A stretch of 61,024 nt of DNA from an uncultured Eubacteriales bacterium (GTDB taxonomy: Bacteria > Bacillota > Clostridia > Oscillospirales > UBA644): contig CAKSTW010000009.1 of the NCBI GenBank assembly GCA_934501435.1, positions 1-61,024 of the forward strand, read 5' to 3'. Position numbers and translations under genes: made by a program. Each line of letters starts with the position of its first letter. Position 1 is the stretch's first letter. A model generated the notes under the pieces. That model was not told the origin of the DNA, made no database searches, and saw only the letters and a list, made by a program, of their open reading frames with translations. Shown here in pieces: positions 53,801 through 61,024 of the stretch.

Positions 53801-55930
53801 ACAGACGTAAAACTTTATTACGCGCAGTCGGGTTCTTCCGTTAAAGGACTCAACGCAAACCTTGAATGGAATGCGTCGAGAGGCAGATATATCGGTCAGT
53901 TCAACGTCACCTCTCCCGGTACCTTTAACTTCTCCCGCCTCACTCAGGGCGCGAATATTATAAACGTCGCGACGAACGCTCCGACAATAAACGCGAAACC
54001 GAAAGACCCTGTCGCTTACTACGATAAGCAGCCTATGGACGGCAGGGAATATCAGTTTGCTCCCGAAAACGACGCTTCCGTCGTTATCCGTCTCGCATAT
54101 TCGAACGCCGTTGAAAAGGTCTACGGCAAAATGACCGATTCGATTACGGGCGAAAGCCTTGTCGTCGAGGGCGTAATGAGCACGGGAACAACAATAGACG
54201 ACGTTTCTGTCAATAACTGGATATTCAAAGTTCCCGTCCGCTCCGAAGCGCAGGACGGCAAATGGAAACTCGAAAGCGTTAAAATAGGCGGCGCATTCTA
54301 TAACGGAGAATTCCACGAATACGATCCCGCTTATGAAATAACTTCCCTTGCGGAATACGAAGACAACAGTCACGGCGACTACGTCTTCCTTGACCTTTCG
54401 GACAAAGGTATCGTAACCGAAGTCGTCTCCACGGTTTATGTAAACTTCACCGCGGGACAGGGTAAAACTTTCGGTAAGACGGGCGACACCGTAACAGGTA
54501 AATTCATGGACGGATATACCATTTCGGGTATAAACGTTAAAATTTCCGATAAACAGGGCAACGCTCTCAGAAACGTTTCCGACGTCAAACTCGATTATAC
54601 GAGAGTTCCGCAGTCCGAAAAGACTTACGGCGGCTACACCTCTTCGTCGCTTACCGGTTCTTCCGACAGCGAGAAATTTACCGTAAGTTTTGCTACGGAA
54701 AACGGTGCAAACTTTACGCAGACCGGCAGTAAGACCATTCGTATCGCCGGTGAATATACTCCGGTATTCTCCTTTAAGGTCGGCGGCAGGGCTTACACAT
54801 ACGACGGCTCCGATAAGTCGCCGCTCCCGGTAAATACTCCGGCGTTTACCGTAAGTTCGCTGAAACCGACTGTTAAGTTTACCGGAATATCTCCCGCCCC
54901 GAGCGAAACCATAAACGTCAACCTCGGCGGAGGAACAAGCATAGCGTTCGTTCAGATCCATAACTATTTCGAAGATTTTTATCTCTTCTACGGTATCAAG
55001 GCAGAAGAAGGCTTCCTGTCCGCTTCATATTCCGTTCCCCGCGTAACTCTTAAAATAGAGAATGCAGGAACAAATTACGGTGAGGCGAAAATAACCTTCC
55101 CGACTACGATAAACGGAGAGAAGATCAATTGTGACTTTGCATTTGACAAGAACAGTTCGACTTCTACTGCATATATGGGAAGAATAGGTAATGCAAACAG
55201 TACCAGCGGAGCCAATACCAGAGGAAGCGTAAACGGAAAGTTCTCGACAATGACGATGACTTACGGCGGAGTCGAATATACCGTGGATCTTACAAACTCC
55301 ATTGAAGTCAAATCAAGTAACAATGTAATGCCGAAACTTGAATATAATGACGCAACGGGCTTTGAAGGAAACGTAACGCTTCCCGACCCGATAACAAGTC
55401 CCGACGGCAGAAACCTTAAAGTTACTCTTCCCGCGTCAAGCACCTTCTCCGTTATTAAGTCGGATTCGATGCAGGAACCTTCCAATATAACCGTGGTAAG
55501 TTCCGAAACTGCAAATGTTTACTATATGACTTCGACGACAAACTGCGGAGATACGACCTACACCTATTATCCCGGCACAAGAAAGATCGAAGTCCAGCAG
55601 GGACAGACAACCGTAACGGGAACGATTACCCCGTATAAGGTGACAAAGTGGAAGATCGAAAGAGCGACTTACAGTACATCTAAAAGCAATACCATCACAG
55701 GATGGAAGACTGTCGGAACCTATAATGCGGGTGCGACCGTCACGATAAGCGGACACTGCCGCGCTATCCCCGTTATCGAACAGAACGGTGCCGCCACCTC
55801 CATTTCCGGCGAAACAAGGACCGTTACGAGAACTGTTACGACCTATACGTGGAACGGTTCGACCGAAACCAAGCCGTCCGGTATAGATGTCGGAGAAAAA
55901 CAGTCGAATTCGACTACCGAGTGGCAGTAA
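50822..55930 (+). CDS. Giant SipW-type secreted protein, extended paralog of the 626-residue protein
   Basis: A 1702-residue protein. Signal TTATFAWLTLAWSPEITGV (37-55) of the SipW type. Residues 50-780 match the protein at 37593 segment by segment: ANGNLEIAL, NVTWGNIVNL, YGLAVDFWIRTNAS, VVYLDGTVLTN and LNLQFGSTADL have direct counterparts. About 920 extra residues follow as a string of beta-rich, Ig-like units (for example VTVTVRGFALRSLAVP, FDYLILDGKYYEL, FSFKVGGRAYTYDG) ending without LPXTG, choline or membrane anchor. It may be a long tip or bridging subunit that joins the fibre through its first domain. AGGAGG precedes the ATG. Confidence 0.8.
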   Translation: MRETEANIKKYRSILPKAKEKVFAALMIAVISLITMTTATFAWLTLAWSPEITGVDTTITANGNLEIALCPEDGNVPGASQVGDSTLPVVEKNVTWGNIVNLADDSYGLENMTLRPAMLNRSSLLSNPLSGATYGGDGRIQRLNADFAYSNWVKPAGGNPGYFDASNPKPGVRAISSVTYTDVEGDAKFLEMASQVQTDIDTAKSNFTSLVNNESFNKSVGGLIGVFAATKTGNSTANCVDYVEPLYMMMTEFDEKVMVSAGNAYVSLANMQKMIKNGTATADNPDYTLDTLCSASAANLTNNGVSISSFAQYKVDRTNLKNQIAKLKILNDQVAAGTKTTVYWSEISGIVNSVVDINSALIVTNKGKTIKCGNISMGNATDLTGSSESNPHTAIATKGILKNMDQRLGSAIISNKPLKATATGIPIAGTVTVYAKLKTDAAAPFGLPTDLETTKNSKPDAFKGGTPTAEDTYGLAVDFWIRTNASYSYLTLEGKPVIQTITTRATAELYDANGVKVTVDLYTANGKYTDPNTGEEVTIKDVTIYKKDSDYYYLESYYGDPAAKIPNEYIDGTPKEKFNTEEIVLGYEGENRIWQDDPNITKNSTSQGMGSCYTFYAETPSDMAQSLELLKAMKIALISEDGNILTEAVMDTEHYYAINGRVTVPIIVDSSSITVTNSEGEQINAITALERNVPLKITAVVYLDGTVLTNDKVLSSADIQGQLNLQFGSTADLNAIRNEKLELAERSVTATVDKTEFNYDTDSNMQTNVTVTVTGDQPNKVTATFLRAVNSTQGSREEEITFTKTGDKWVAVQKFAYPGTYVLRTVRLDGVDYDLENPVTVTVRGFALRSLAVPVCDENGKATLLTAESSASADVNLRFVSDDPTKIPQTVQAIFMTDDNVSSAATLKYDSTSMLWTGTVTFNTSGVYKFDYLILDGKYYELADNYKKEITVYVGLKTRVWFEQETKFTFENPVTLDLSAIITDNNGNALEALTDVKLYYAQSGSSVKGLNANLEWNASRGRYIGQFNVTSPGTFNFSRLTQGANIINVATNAPTINAKPKDPVAYYDKQPMDGREYQFAPENDASVVIRLAYSNAVEKVYGKMTDSITGESLVVEGVMSTGTTIDDVSVNNWIFKVPVRSEAQDGKWKLESVKIGGAFYNGEFHEYDPAYEITSLAEYEDNSHGDYVFLDLSDKGIVTEVVSTVYVNFTAGQGKTFGKTGDTVTGKFMDGYTISGINVKISDKQGNALRNVSDVKLDYTRVPQSEKTYGGYTSSSLTGSSDSEKFTVSFATENGANFTQTGSKTIRIAGEYTPVFSFKVGGRAYTYDGSDKSPLPVNTPAFTVSSLKPTVKFTGISPAPSETINVNLGGGTSIAFVQIHNYFEDFYLFYGIKAEEGFLSASYSVPRVTLKIENAGTNYGEAKITFPTTINGEKINCDFAFDKNSSTSTAYMGRIGNANSTSGANTRGSVNGKFSTMTMTYGGVEYTVDLTNSIEVKSSNNVMPKLEYNDATGFEGNVTLPDPITSPDGRNLKVTLPASSTFSVIKSDSMQEPSNITVVSSETANVYYMTSTTNCGDTTYTYYPGTRKIEVQQGQTTVTGTITPYKVTKWKIERATYSTSKSNTITGWKTVGTYNAGATVTISGHCRAIPVIEQNGAATSISGETRTVTRTVTTYTWNGSTETKPSGIDVGEKQSNSTTEWQ

Positions 55931-55951
55931 TAAAAAAACGGAGTTAATTAT

Positions 55952-56722
55952 ATGGTAGAATGGGCAATAAACGCCGGTATCGGCGGAATACTTTATCAGA
56001 TATTCTTTTACTCGGGCTTTGTGGGACTGTTTATCTTCCTGCTTTGCACCTGTAAAAAATACAAAATCGAGAAATGGAAATCGGTGGTCTTCACCGTTTC
56101 CGTTTATCTCATGGCTTATGTATGGATGTTCCTTTTGTATTGGGTCGCCCACGGTTTTCAGAATTTCGGCGGCAACAATATAGTAAGAATATTCGTGTGG
56201 CTTCCCGTTTTTGTCTTTATAATGGCAAAAATACTGAAAATCGACTACAAGACGGCGCTTGACTTCGTGTCTCCGTGCCTCTGTATCAATCACGGAATAG
56301 CGCACCTCGGCTGCATCTTTGCAGGGTGCTGTCACGGGTATGTGAGCGAGTTCGGTGTTTTCAATCCGATAGTTCAGCAGAAGACCTTTCCCATACAGCC
56401 CATCGAGGCGGTGACTGCGCTTATCATCGCAGTAATAATCGCTTTGAGAAACAAAAAACGCAAATACGTTCCCGACGGGCTTTCTTTCCCGATAATGCTC
56501 ATGCTTTTCGGATACACCCGTTTCATCTTCGAATTTTTCAGAGATAACAGAAATACCGACCTTCTTTTCGATTTTCTGTCCCTCAAACCGGGAATGCACT
56601 GGTGCTACATAACGACTCTCGGAATACACGCGCTTTTTGCCGCGGTCGTCGGCACGGTATGGGTAATTATTGCGAAAGTAAAGGCTAAAAAACGCAAAAA
56701 GGTGACTGCCGATGCTTGCTGA
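55952..56722 (+). CDS. Lgt-like prolipoprotein diacylglyceryl transferase family membrane protein
   Basis: A 256-residue protein with about seven membrane helices. HGIAHLGCIFAGCCHGY (114-130), FPIQPIEAV and RFIFEFFRDN are fingerprints of the Lgt family, which moves diacylglycerol onto the lipobox Cys of lipoproteins. It is the GCxxxGCC variant without the GNFINGE signature of housekeeping Lgt, so it is probably a specialised paralog. The following gene starts 11 bp inside it. None of the secreted proteins in this locus has a lipobox, so its substrate here is unclear. Confidence 0.82.
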   Translation: MVEWAINAGIGGILYQIFFYSGFVGLFIFLLCTCKKYKIEKWKSVVFTVSVYLMAYVWMFLLYWVAHGFQNFGGNNIVRIFVWLPVFVFIMAKILKIDYKTALDFVSPCLCINHGIAHLGCIFAGCCHGYVSEFGVFNPIVQQKTFPIQPIEAVTALIIAVIIALRNKKRKYVPDGLSFPIMLMLFGYTRFIFEFFRDNRNTDLLFDFLSLKPGMHWCYITTLGIHALFAAVVGTVWVIIAKVKAKKRKKVTADAC

Positions 56723-58460
56723 GTTAAAAAAAACAGCGGCGTTTCTGTTGGTTCTTGCCGTCATATTTTCCCTTTTTTCAATGCCCGTTTCGGCGGAGGA
56801 GGGAAACTGCGGCGCAAACCTTAAATGGACGCTTGCCGACGGGGTCCTTAAAATTTCGGGTTCCGGCGATATGACCGATTTCAACGAAGCCGATTTTTCT
56901 CCGTGGTACGGTCAGCGCAGTGTGATCCGCCGCGTCGAAATCGAAAACGGAGTTACTTCCATAGGCGACCTCGCCTTTTACGGACTTGAAAATCTCGTTT
57001 CCGTCTCTTTTTCAAAAGATATCGTAAAAATCGGAAACTATGCTTTTACGCAGTGCAGATCTCTTAAAGCGGTTTCCTTTCCGCAGTCGCTTAAAACGAT
57101 AGGCGAAAGCGCGTTCGAAGAATGTGAAAGCCTTGTTTCGGCGACGCTGCCGCAGGGACTTGAAACCCTCAAGACAAGGGCGTTTTACCGTTGCTATTCG
57201 CTTTCTTCTGTCACTTTCCCGAAATCCCTTAAAAAGATAGGCTCTTCGACTTTCGCTTACTGTTCGTCTCTTATGCTTGCAAAAATAGAGACCGAAATAA
57301 CTTCTCTTCCCGACTGGACTTTCTACGGCTGTACTCTTTTGTCGACCGTATATCTTCCGCAGACCGTGACCGAGATCGAAGACAACGCTTTCAAGGGCTG
57401 TAAAAATCTTTCCGCGGTCTATTATCCGGGAGACACCTCGACCGGTTCGAAACTTACGTCCGAGATAAAAAAGGATAACCCCGATTTTACCGACGAAAGT
57501 CTTACCTACGTTACTCCGCCGAAAAATCCGACGGGATACGATTCCGCCGAAAAAGACGGCAAAACCGAGACGAAGAAAAACGAATTCACCCAAAGCGAAA
57601 ACGCCGACATAACTTCGTCCGAAAAAAACACTTCGGAGGTCGGTTCTTCCGATAAAAAGAGCGAATCGTCTATCTCCGCGGTCGTTAAAAACGACGATGG
57701 CTTTTCCGAAGTCATCGACAAAATAAACGAAATCGACAAAAAGCGTCCCGAGGACGAAACGACCCCGATAAAGGCCGATATAGTCCTTACCGATACCGAT
57801 ACGGTAAACGGAGATAAACTCAAAGACCTTGCCGGAAAAGACGTCAGTCTCGAAATTACGAATAAAAACGGGTCTGTTTCCGGAATAGACTGCTCAACTC
57901 TCGAAAAAGATAAAATTTCGGGCAATGTCAACCTTTCTTATGAGGTAAAGGAAAATACGGCGCCTACCGAATCCGAAAAGAAAACGATAGGCGACAGCGA
58001 AAGTTATAAGGTCTCCTTCAACGGCGACGTCGGTTTCAGATTCTCTCCGAAAATTTCTCTTTCCGAAAATCATGCCGGAAAAACCGCAACTCTTTACGAA
58101 ACGAACGGAAAGGATCTCCGCAGAATTCAGACGGTAATCGTCGATAAAAGCGGCGTTGCGACCTTCTTTCTTGCTTCCGTCAAAAAAGGAACCGATTATA
58201 CTGTCGCGATAGGCGTCGCGGGAGAAGATAAAAACGCGATAATCCCCGACAGTATGGCGTCGGAGTTCGGCGGCAATATAAAGCCTTACGAAAAGATAGA
58301 ATATGAAATAACTGGGCTGAATACCTTTATGGGGCTTTCCATAGGTCAGTTCACATGGATAGTCGTCGGTTTTCTCGTGCTTATAGTTGCGGTCGTCGGC
58401 GTTATAATGTTCATGTTCTTTAAGGCGAAGAAGAAAAACGCCGGATTTATAAAGAAATAA
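56712..58460 (+). CDS. BspA-like leucine-rich-repeat surface protein
   Basis: A 582-residue protein: signal peptide (1-28), then BspA-type (LRR_5) repeats at about 60-240 with the usual xxIGxxAFxxCxxLxxVxLP pattern (IGESAFEECESLVSATLP, IGSSTFAYCSSLMLA). A Ser/Glu/Lys-rich linker (255-330) and a beta-rich domain (335-530) follow; a transmembrane helix (about 545-570) and a basic end anchor it. Such repeats mediate binding to proteins or cells. Last gene of the locus; terminator at 58539. Confidence 0.88.
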   Translation: MLAELKKTAAFLLVLAVIFSLFSMPVSAEEGNCGANLKWTLADGVLKISGSGDMTDFNEADFSPWYGQRSVIRRVEIENGVTSIGDLAFYGLENLVSVSFSKDIVKIGNYAFTQCRSLKAVSFPQSLKTIGESAFEECESLVSATLPQGLETLKTRAFYRCYSLSSVTFPKSLKKIGSSTFAYCSSLMLAKIETEITSLPDWTFYGCTLLSTVYLPQTVTEIEDNAFKGCKNLSAVYYPGDTSTGSKLTSEIKKDNPDFTDESLTYVTPPKNPTGYDSAEKDGKTETKKNEFTQSENADITSSEKNTSEVGSSDKKSESSISAVVKNDDGFSEVIDKINEIDKKRPEDETTPIKADIVLTDTDTVNGDKLKDLAGKDVSLEITNKNGSVSGIDCSTLEKDKISGNVNLSYEVKENTAPTESEKKTIGDSESYKVSFNGDVGFRFSPKISLSENHAGKTATLYETNGKDLRRIQTVIVDKSGVATFFLASVKKGTDYTVAIGVAGEDKNAIIPDSMASEFGGNIKPYEKIEYEITGLNTFMGLSIGQFTWIVVGFLVLIVAVVGVIMFMFFKAKKKNAGFIKK

Positions 58461-58538
58461 GAGACAGGCAGAGAAAAAGCGAACCTTTATCGCCCGATGC
58501 GGCTCTTTCAGGTGTTTTTTCTTTTCCGCCCTGTCCGG

Positions 58539-58571
58539 AATACCGCCGTTCGTATCGGCGGTATTGTTTTT
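58539..58571 (+). terminator. Terminator of the surface locus
   Basis: A 10-bp perfect stem AATACCGCCG / CGGCGGTATT with a T-run (GTTTTT). Confidence 0.85.
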
Positions 58572-58611
58572 GAAAAAACAAGAAAAATTTCGGAAGAAAG
58601 GGAAAAAGCCC

Positions 58612-58640
58612 TTGACAATATTATCTTTATATAATAAAAT
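58612..58640 (+). promoter_or_regulatory. Promoter of the zinc-ribbon membrane protein gene
   Basis: TTGACA, a 17-bp AT-only-like spacer, TAAAAT, 33 bp before the ATG, with AGAGGAG at about 58659. Confidence 0.8.
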
Positions 58641-58673
58641 TTAATAAAAGAAAAAGAAAGAGGAGAAATAATT

Positions 58674-59270
58674 ATGTCAATCTTTACAGGAAATATCGCC
58701 GTGAGCGGCGCTTTATCGGTTGTTGCGACGGTTCTTGCGATCGCCGTGACCGTTCTTGCTTTTATCTTCATCGTGCCCGAAAAACGCCGCGAAAAACTCA
58801 ACGCTTTCGGAAAATTCCTTCACGATACCTGCAATTTCAGGTATCTTGTTGTTGAAAAGATCTTTCAGGCGCTTTATATCTTCGCTACCGCGGCTGTTAT
58901 TCTGAACGGCTTCTTTATGCTCTTTACCTTCGTTTACGGCACATGGTTCGGCGGCTACGGAATCCTTCTCATGATTTTCGGGCCCATCGTTGTCCGCCTT
59001 GTTTACGAACTTCTTATGATGATCATAATTCTCATCAAGAACGTTATTTCGATAAACAATAAACTCAAAAATCAGAGCGGCGACGAAATTTCCGCCGACG
59101 TTTTCGCGACCCCCGACATTTCGGAAGTACGCGAGGCGATAAAACAGCAGGCAGAGGCGAAAAAAGCCGAGGCTGCCGCCGAAGAAAAGCCCGCCGCCCC
59201 CGCCGCAAAATTCTGCATAAAGTGCGGTTCAAAACTTGACGAAAACGGCAACTGCCCCAACTGCAAATAA
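58674..59270 (+). CDS. Membrane protein with C-terminal zinc ribbon
   Basis: A 198-residue protein with three to four membrane helices (about 10-33, 60-85, 90-125), an Ala/Glu/Lys-rich linker and a C-terminal zinc ribbon with Cys181, Cys184, Cys194 and Cys197 (CxxC...CPNC). This layout is common among small clostridial membrane proteins of unknown function. It has its own promoter and is not part of the surface locus. Confidence 0.8.
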   Translation: MSIFTGNIAVSGALSVVATVLAIAVTVLAFIFIVPEKRREKLNAFGKFLHDTCNFRYLVVEKIFQALYIFATAAVILNGFFMLFTFVYGTWFGGYGILLMIFGPIVVRLVYELLMMIIILIKNVISINNKLKNQSGDEISADVFATPDISEVREAIKQQAEAKKAEAAAEEKPAAPAAKFCIKCGSKLDENGNCPNCK

Positions 59271-59342
59271 TAGAAAATAAAAAACACGGCATATCTTCTG
59301 ATAGTGTTCAAAGGGACAAAAGTTGACAGAATGTAGGTGCGG

Positions 59343-59374
59343 TAAAGGCGGATAGCGGTTGTCATCCGCCTTTA
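59343..59374 (-). terminator. Hairpin after the recombinase gene
   Basis: An 11-bp perfect stem TAAAGGCGGAT / ATCCGCCTTTA between the two convergent genes. It can serve either direction; I see no other feature in 59275-59431. Confidence 0.65.
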
Positions 59375-59431
59375 CTGCGTTTGTTTTGGTTTGCTCGTTT
59401 TGCTTATTGTTGCTTTTGGCTCGTGCCGCTC

Positions 59432-61024
59432 TTATGCCGGAAGCAGTGTCGGCTGCACAGCGGCATTTGTGAGCTGCGGCTGCTGCCGGTTGGTTTCGGC
59501 TGCCGACTCGTCGTGATCCCATTCTCCGATGTCACGGTAAACGATACGGATTTTCTGAGCCGAGTGCCGCGAGTGCTTTACGGCGCGTTCTCCGACCTCG
59601 ATCCGGGATATGAACAGGCGCACGATCTGAGGCGTCAGCTCATCAATGGTCCTGTACCGTTTTGCCTTCTCGATGAACGCTTCCACATTGGCGGCCGACG
59701 CCTTCAGCTTTTCCTGTCGCTCCTCCTTTTGTGGGATTGCCTCGTCCAGCTCCCTCTGCTCGGCATTGTAGTCGGCAGAGAGAAGGCGGAATTGCTCGTT
59801 GGTTACACGGCCGAGCACATTGTCCTCGTACAGCCGCTTAAACAGGGCGGTCAGCTCGTTCCTGCGCCTGAGCATGGTGTCAAGCTCCTTTTGCAGCGTG
59901 TTGATCTCCTGCCGAAGCTGCGCCGTGTTTTTGCGGTTGATGTACTCCGCAAACTGCCGCTCCTTTTGGCGGGCGAAGTGTGTCACCCGCCGCAGATCGT
60001 CCAGTACGACGGCGTACAGCTCCTCCTCCCGGATGTGGTGGGGCGTGCATTCGCTCCTGCCGCGCTTGCCGTAGGTGTAGCACTTGAAGTTGTAGTCGGA
60101 CTTTTTCATGCTGCTTGCCCGGTGCAGCACCATCGACCGTTTGCAGTCGGCGCAGTAGGCAAGTCCCGAAAAAAGATTCGGCTCGTCCATGTGCTTCGGC
60201 GTACGTTTTTTGTGCGTGCGCACCTCCTGCACGATATCCCATTGCTCTTTCCTGATCAGCGCGGGGTGCGTGTTCTCCACAACGGCGCATTCGCTTTCGG
60301 GGCGGTGCACCGTCGTTTTGTTCTTGTAGGATATCGTTGTGGTGCGCAGTCCCACGGTGTGTCCGAGATAGACCTTGTTGTCAAGGATTCCCGTGACGGT
60401 GCTGCTGCTCCACGCATAGGGGCGGGTGAGATCCAGCTTGGCATGGCTCTTTTCGTGATTTCGGTAATAATAATTGCTTGGTGTCAGCACCTTTTCCTCA
60501 CGGAGAATCCGGGCGATCTGATTGGGGCCTTTGCCGGAGGCGCACAGAGAGAAGATCTTTTGTACCACCGCCGCGGCTTCGTCGTCGGGGACGAGTTTCT
60601 TGCTCTCTCTGTTCGCCTTTTTGTAGCCGTAGGGAGGCCGTCCGCCGAGCCGCTCTCCCCGTTCCGCCTGCAGCTTCTTCACCGCACGTACCTTCTTGCT
60701 GGAATCCTTTGCGTGAAGCTCGTTTGCCCAGTTGCGTATCGGACTGAAATCGTTGCTCCCCTCGACCAGCGAATCCACGCCGTCGTTGACCGCTATGAAC
60801 CGCACGCCCATGTTCGGGAAGAATAGCTCAAGGTAATAGCCCACCTGCAGATACTCTCTGCCGAGACGGCTGAGATCCTTGACGATGAGCGTTTCCACCT
60901 CGCCGCGCTTGATCATTTCCTCGACCTGCTTCCATGAGGGGCGCTCGAAAGCTGACGTTAGATAACGATACTTTTGAAAACACTGGAAAATCAAGGTTTT
61001 TCGAGCGACGGACAAGCAGGGTAT
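59432..61024 (-). pseudogene. Large serine recombinase, N-terminally truncated
   Basis: Related to large serine site-specific recombinases of transposon or phage type. Present are part of the resolvase domain (FERPSWKQVEEMI, then VKDLSRLGREYLQVGYY and FIAVNDGVDS), the recombinase domain with RLGGRPPYGYKK, a zinc ribbon (CADCK...C), and a C-terminal coiled coil. The first ~60 residues with the catalytic Ser are missing. Homology starts at about 60950; upstream of that the frame is open to the window edge (TTG at 61015 is one possible start) but encodes unrelated sequence, so the gene was cut and joined to foreign DNA. GC content is visibly higher than in flanking genes, a sign of horizontal transfer. 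Confidence 0.85.

Noticed and set aside
52988..54961. Long minus-strand reading frames opposite the surface genes (also 29866-31524, 41516-42910 and 55436-56884)
   Set aside because: They mirror the codon bias of the plus-strand genes, have no ribosome sites or domains, and are Arg/Gly/Val/Phe-rich as expected of antisense shadows.
36417..58460. Sortase-dependent pilus locus
   Set aside because: No sortase gene, no LPXTG-type sorting signal and no pilin motif in any of the secreted proteins.

Overview
The window looks like a chromosomal piece of an uncultured gut-type Clostridia (Firmicutes), perhaps Oscillospirales. This rests on Gram-positive -35/-10 promoters, AGGAGG-type ribosome sites, clostridial family pairs (UPF0237 with UPF0210; TetR with HdeD, MMPL and a heptad protein), dockerin and BspA-like surface proteins, and SipW-type signal peptidases. 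Taxonomy is inference; no rRNA or marker gene was available to fix it.

Layout. 1-340: the start of a repeat made of small palindromes. 342-4472 (minus): an amino-sugar operon in which an XRE regulator is fused to GlmM, followed by an acetyltransferase and GlmS. 4691-10585 (plus): a small acidic protein, then a TetR, HdeD, MMPL and heptad-repeat envelope module. 10683-14287 (minus): malQ, a HAD phosphatase and gdhA. 14509-14702: tRNA-Leu and tRNA-fMet. 15112-20867: an AT-rich addB/addA recombination-repair pair. 20864-21850: a dense non-coding patch with a truncated reading frame, an inverted second copy of the window-start repeat, a 273-bp MITE-like insertion inside it, and tRNA-Trp. 22144-26894: an FKBP-type lipoprotein foldase, a solute-binding lipoprotein, ACT and UPF0210 proteins, and GtrA.

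27178-58460 is one unbroken plus-strand run of surface genes. It opens with a 2188-residue dockerin protein and a membrane-anchored cohesin-like protein, then a degenerate HD-GYP/EAL cyclic-di-GMP-type protein. Next is the most unusual part (36417-58460): two SipW-type signal peptidases, at least five secreted proteins with SipW-type signal peptides (TasA/camelysin-like topology) plus other envelope proteins, a membrane-tethered McrB-like AAA+ ATPase, a coiled-coil partner, an Lgt-like enzyme and a BspA-like leucine-rich-repeat protein. There is no sortase or LPXTG motif. I read it as a locus that makes and organises a surface fibre or matrix layer, possibly under cyclic-di-GMP control, with the AAA+/coiled-coil pair acting on the inner face of the membrane. 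The fibre reading is inference from family resemblance and gene order.

58674-59270 is a small zinc-ribbon membrane protein. 59432-61024 (minus) is a GC-richer large serine recombinase whose catalytic N-terminus has been replaced by unrelated sequence, the remnant of a mobile element at the window edge.
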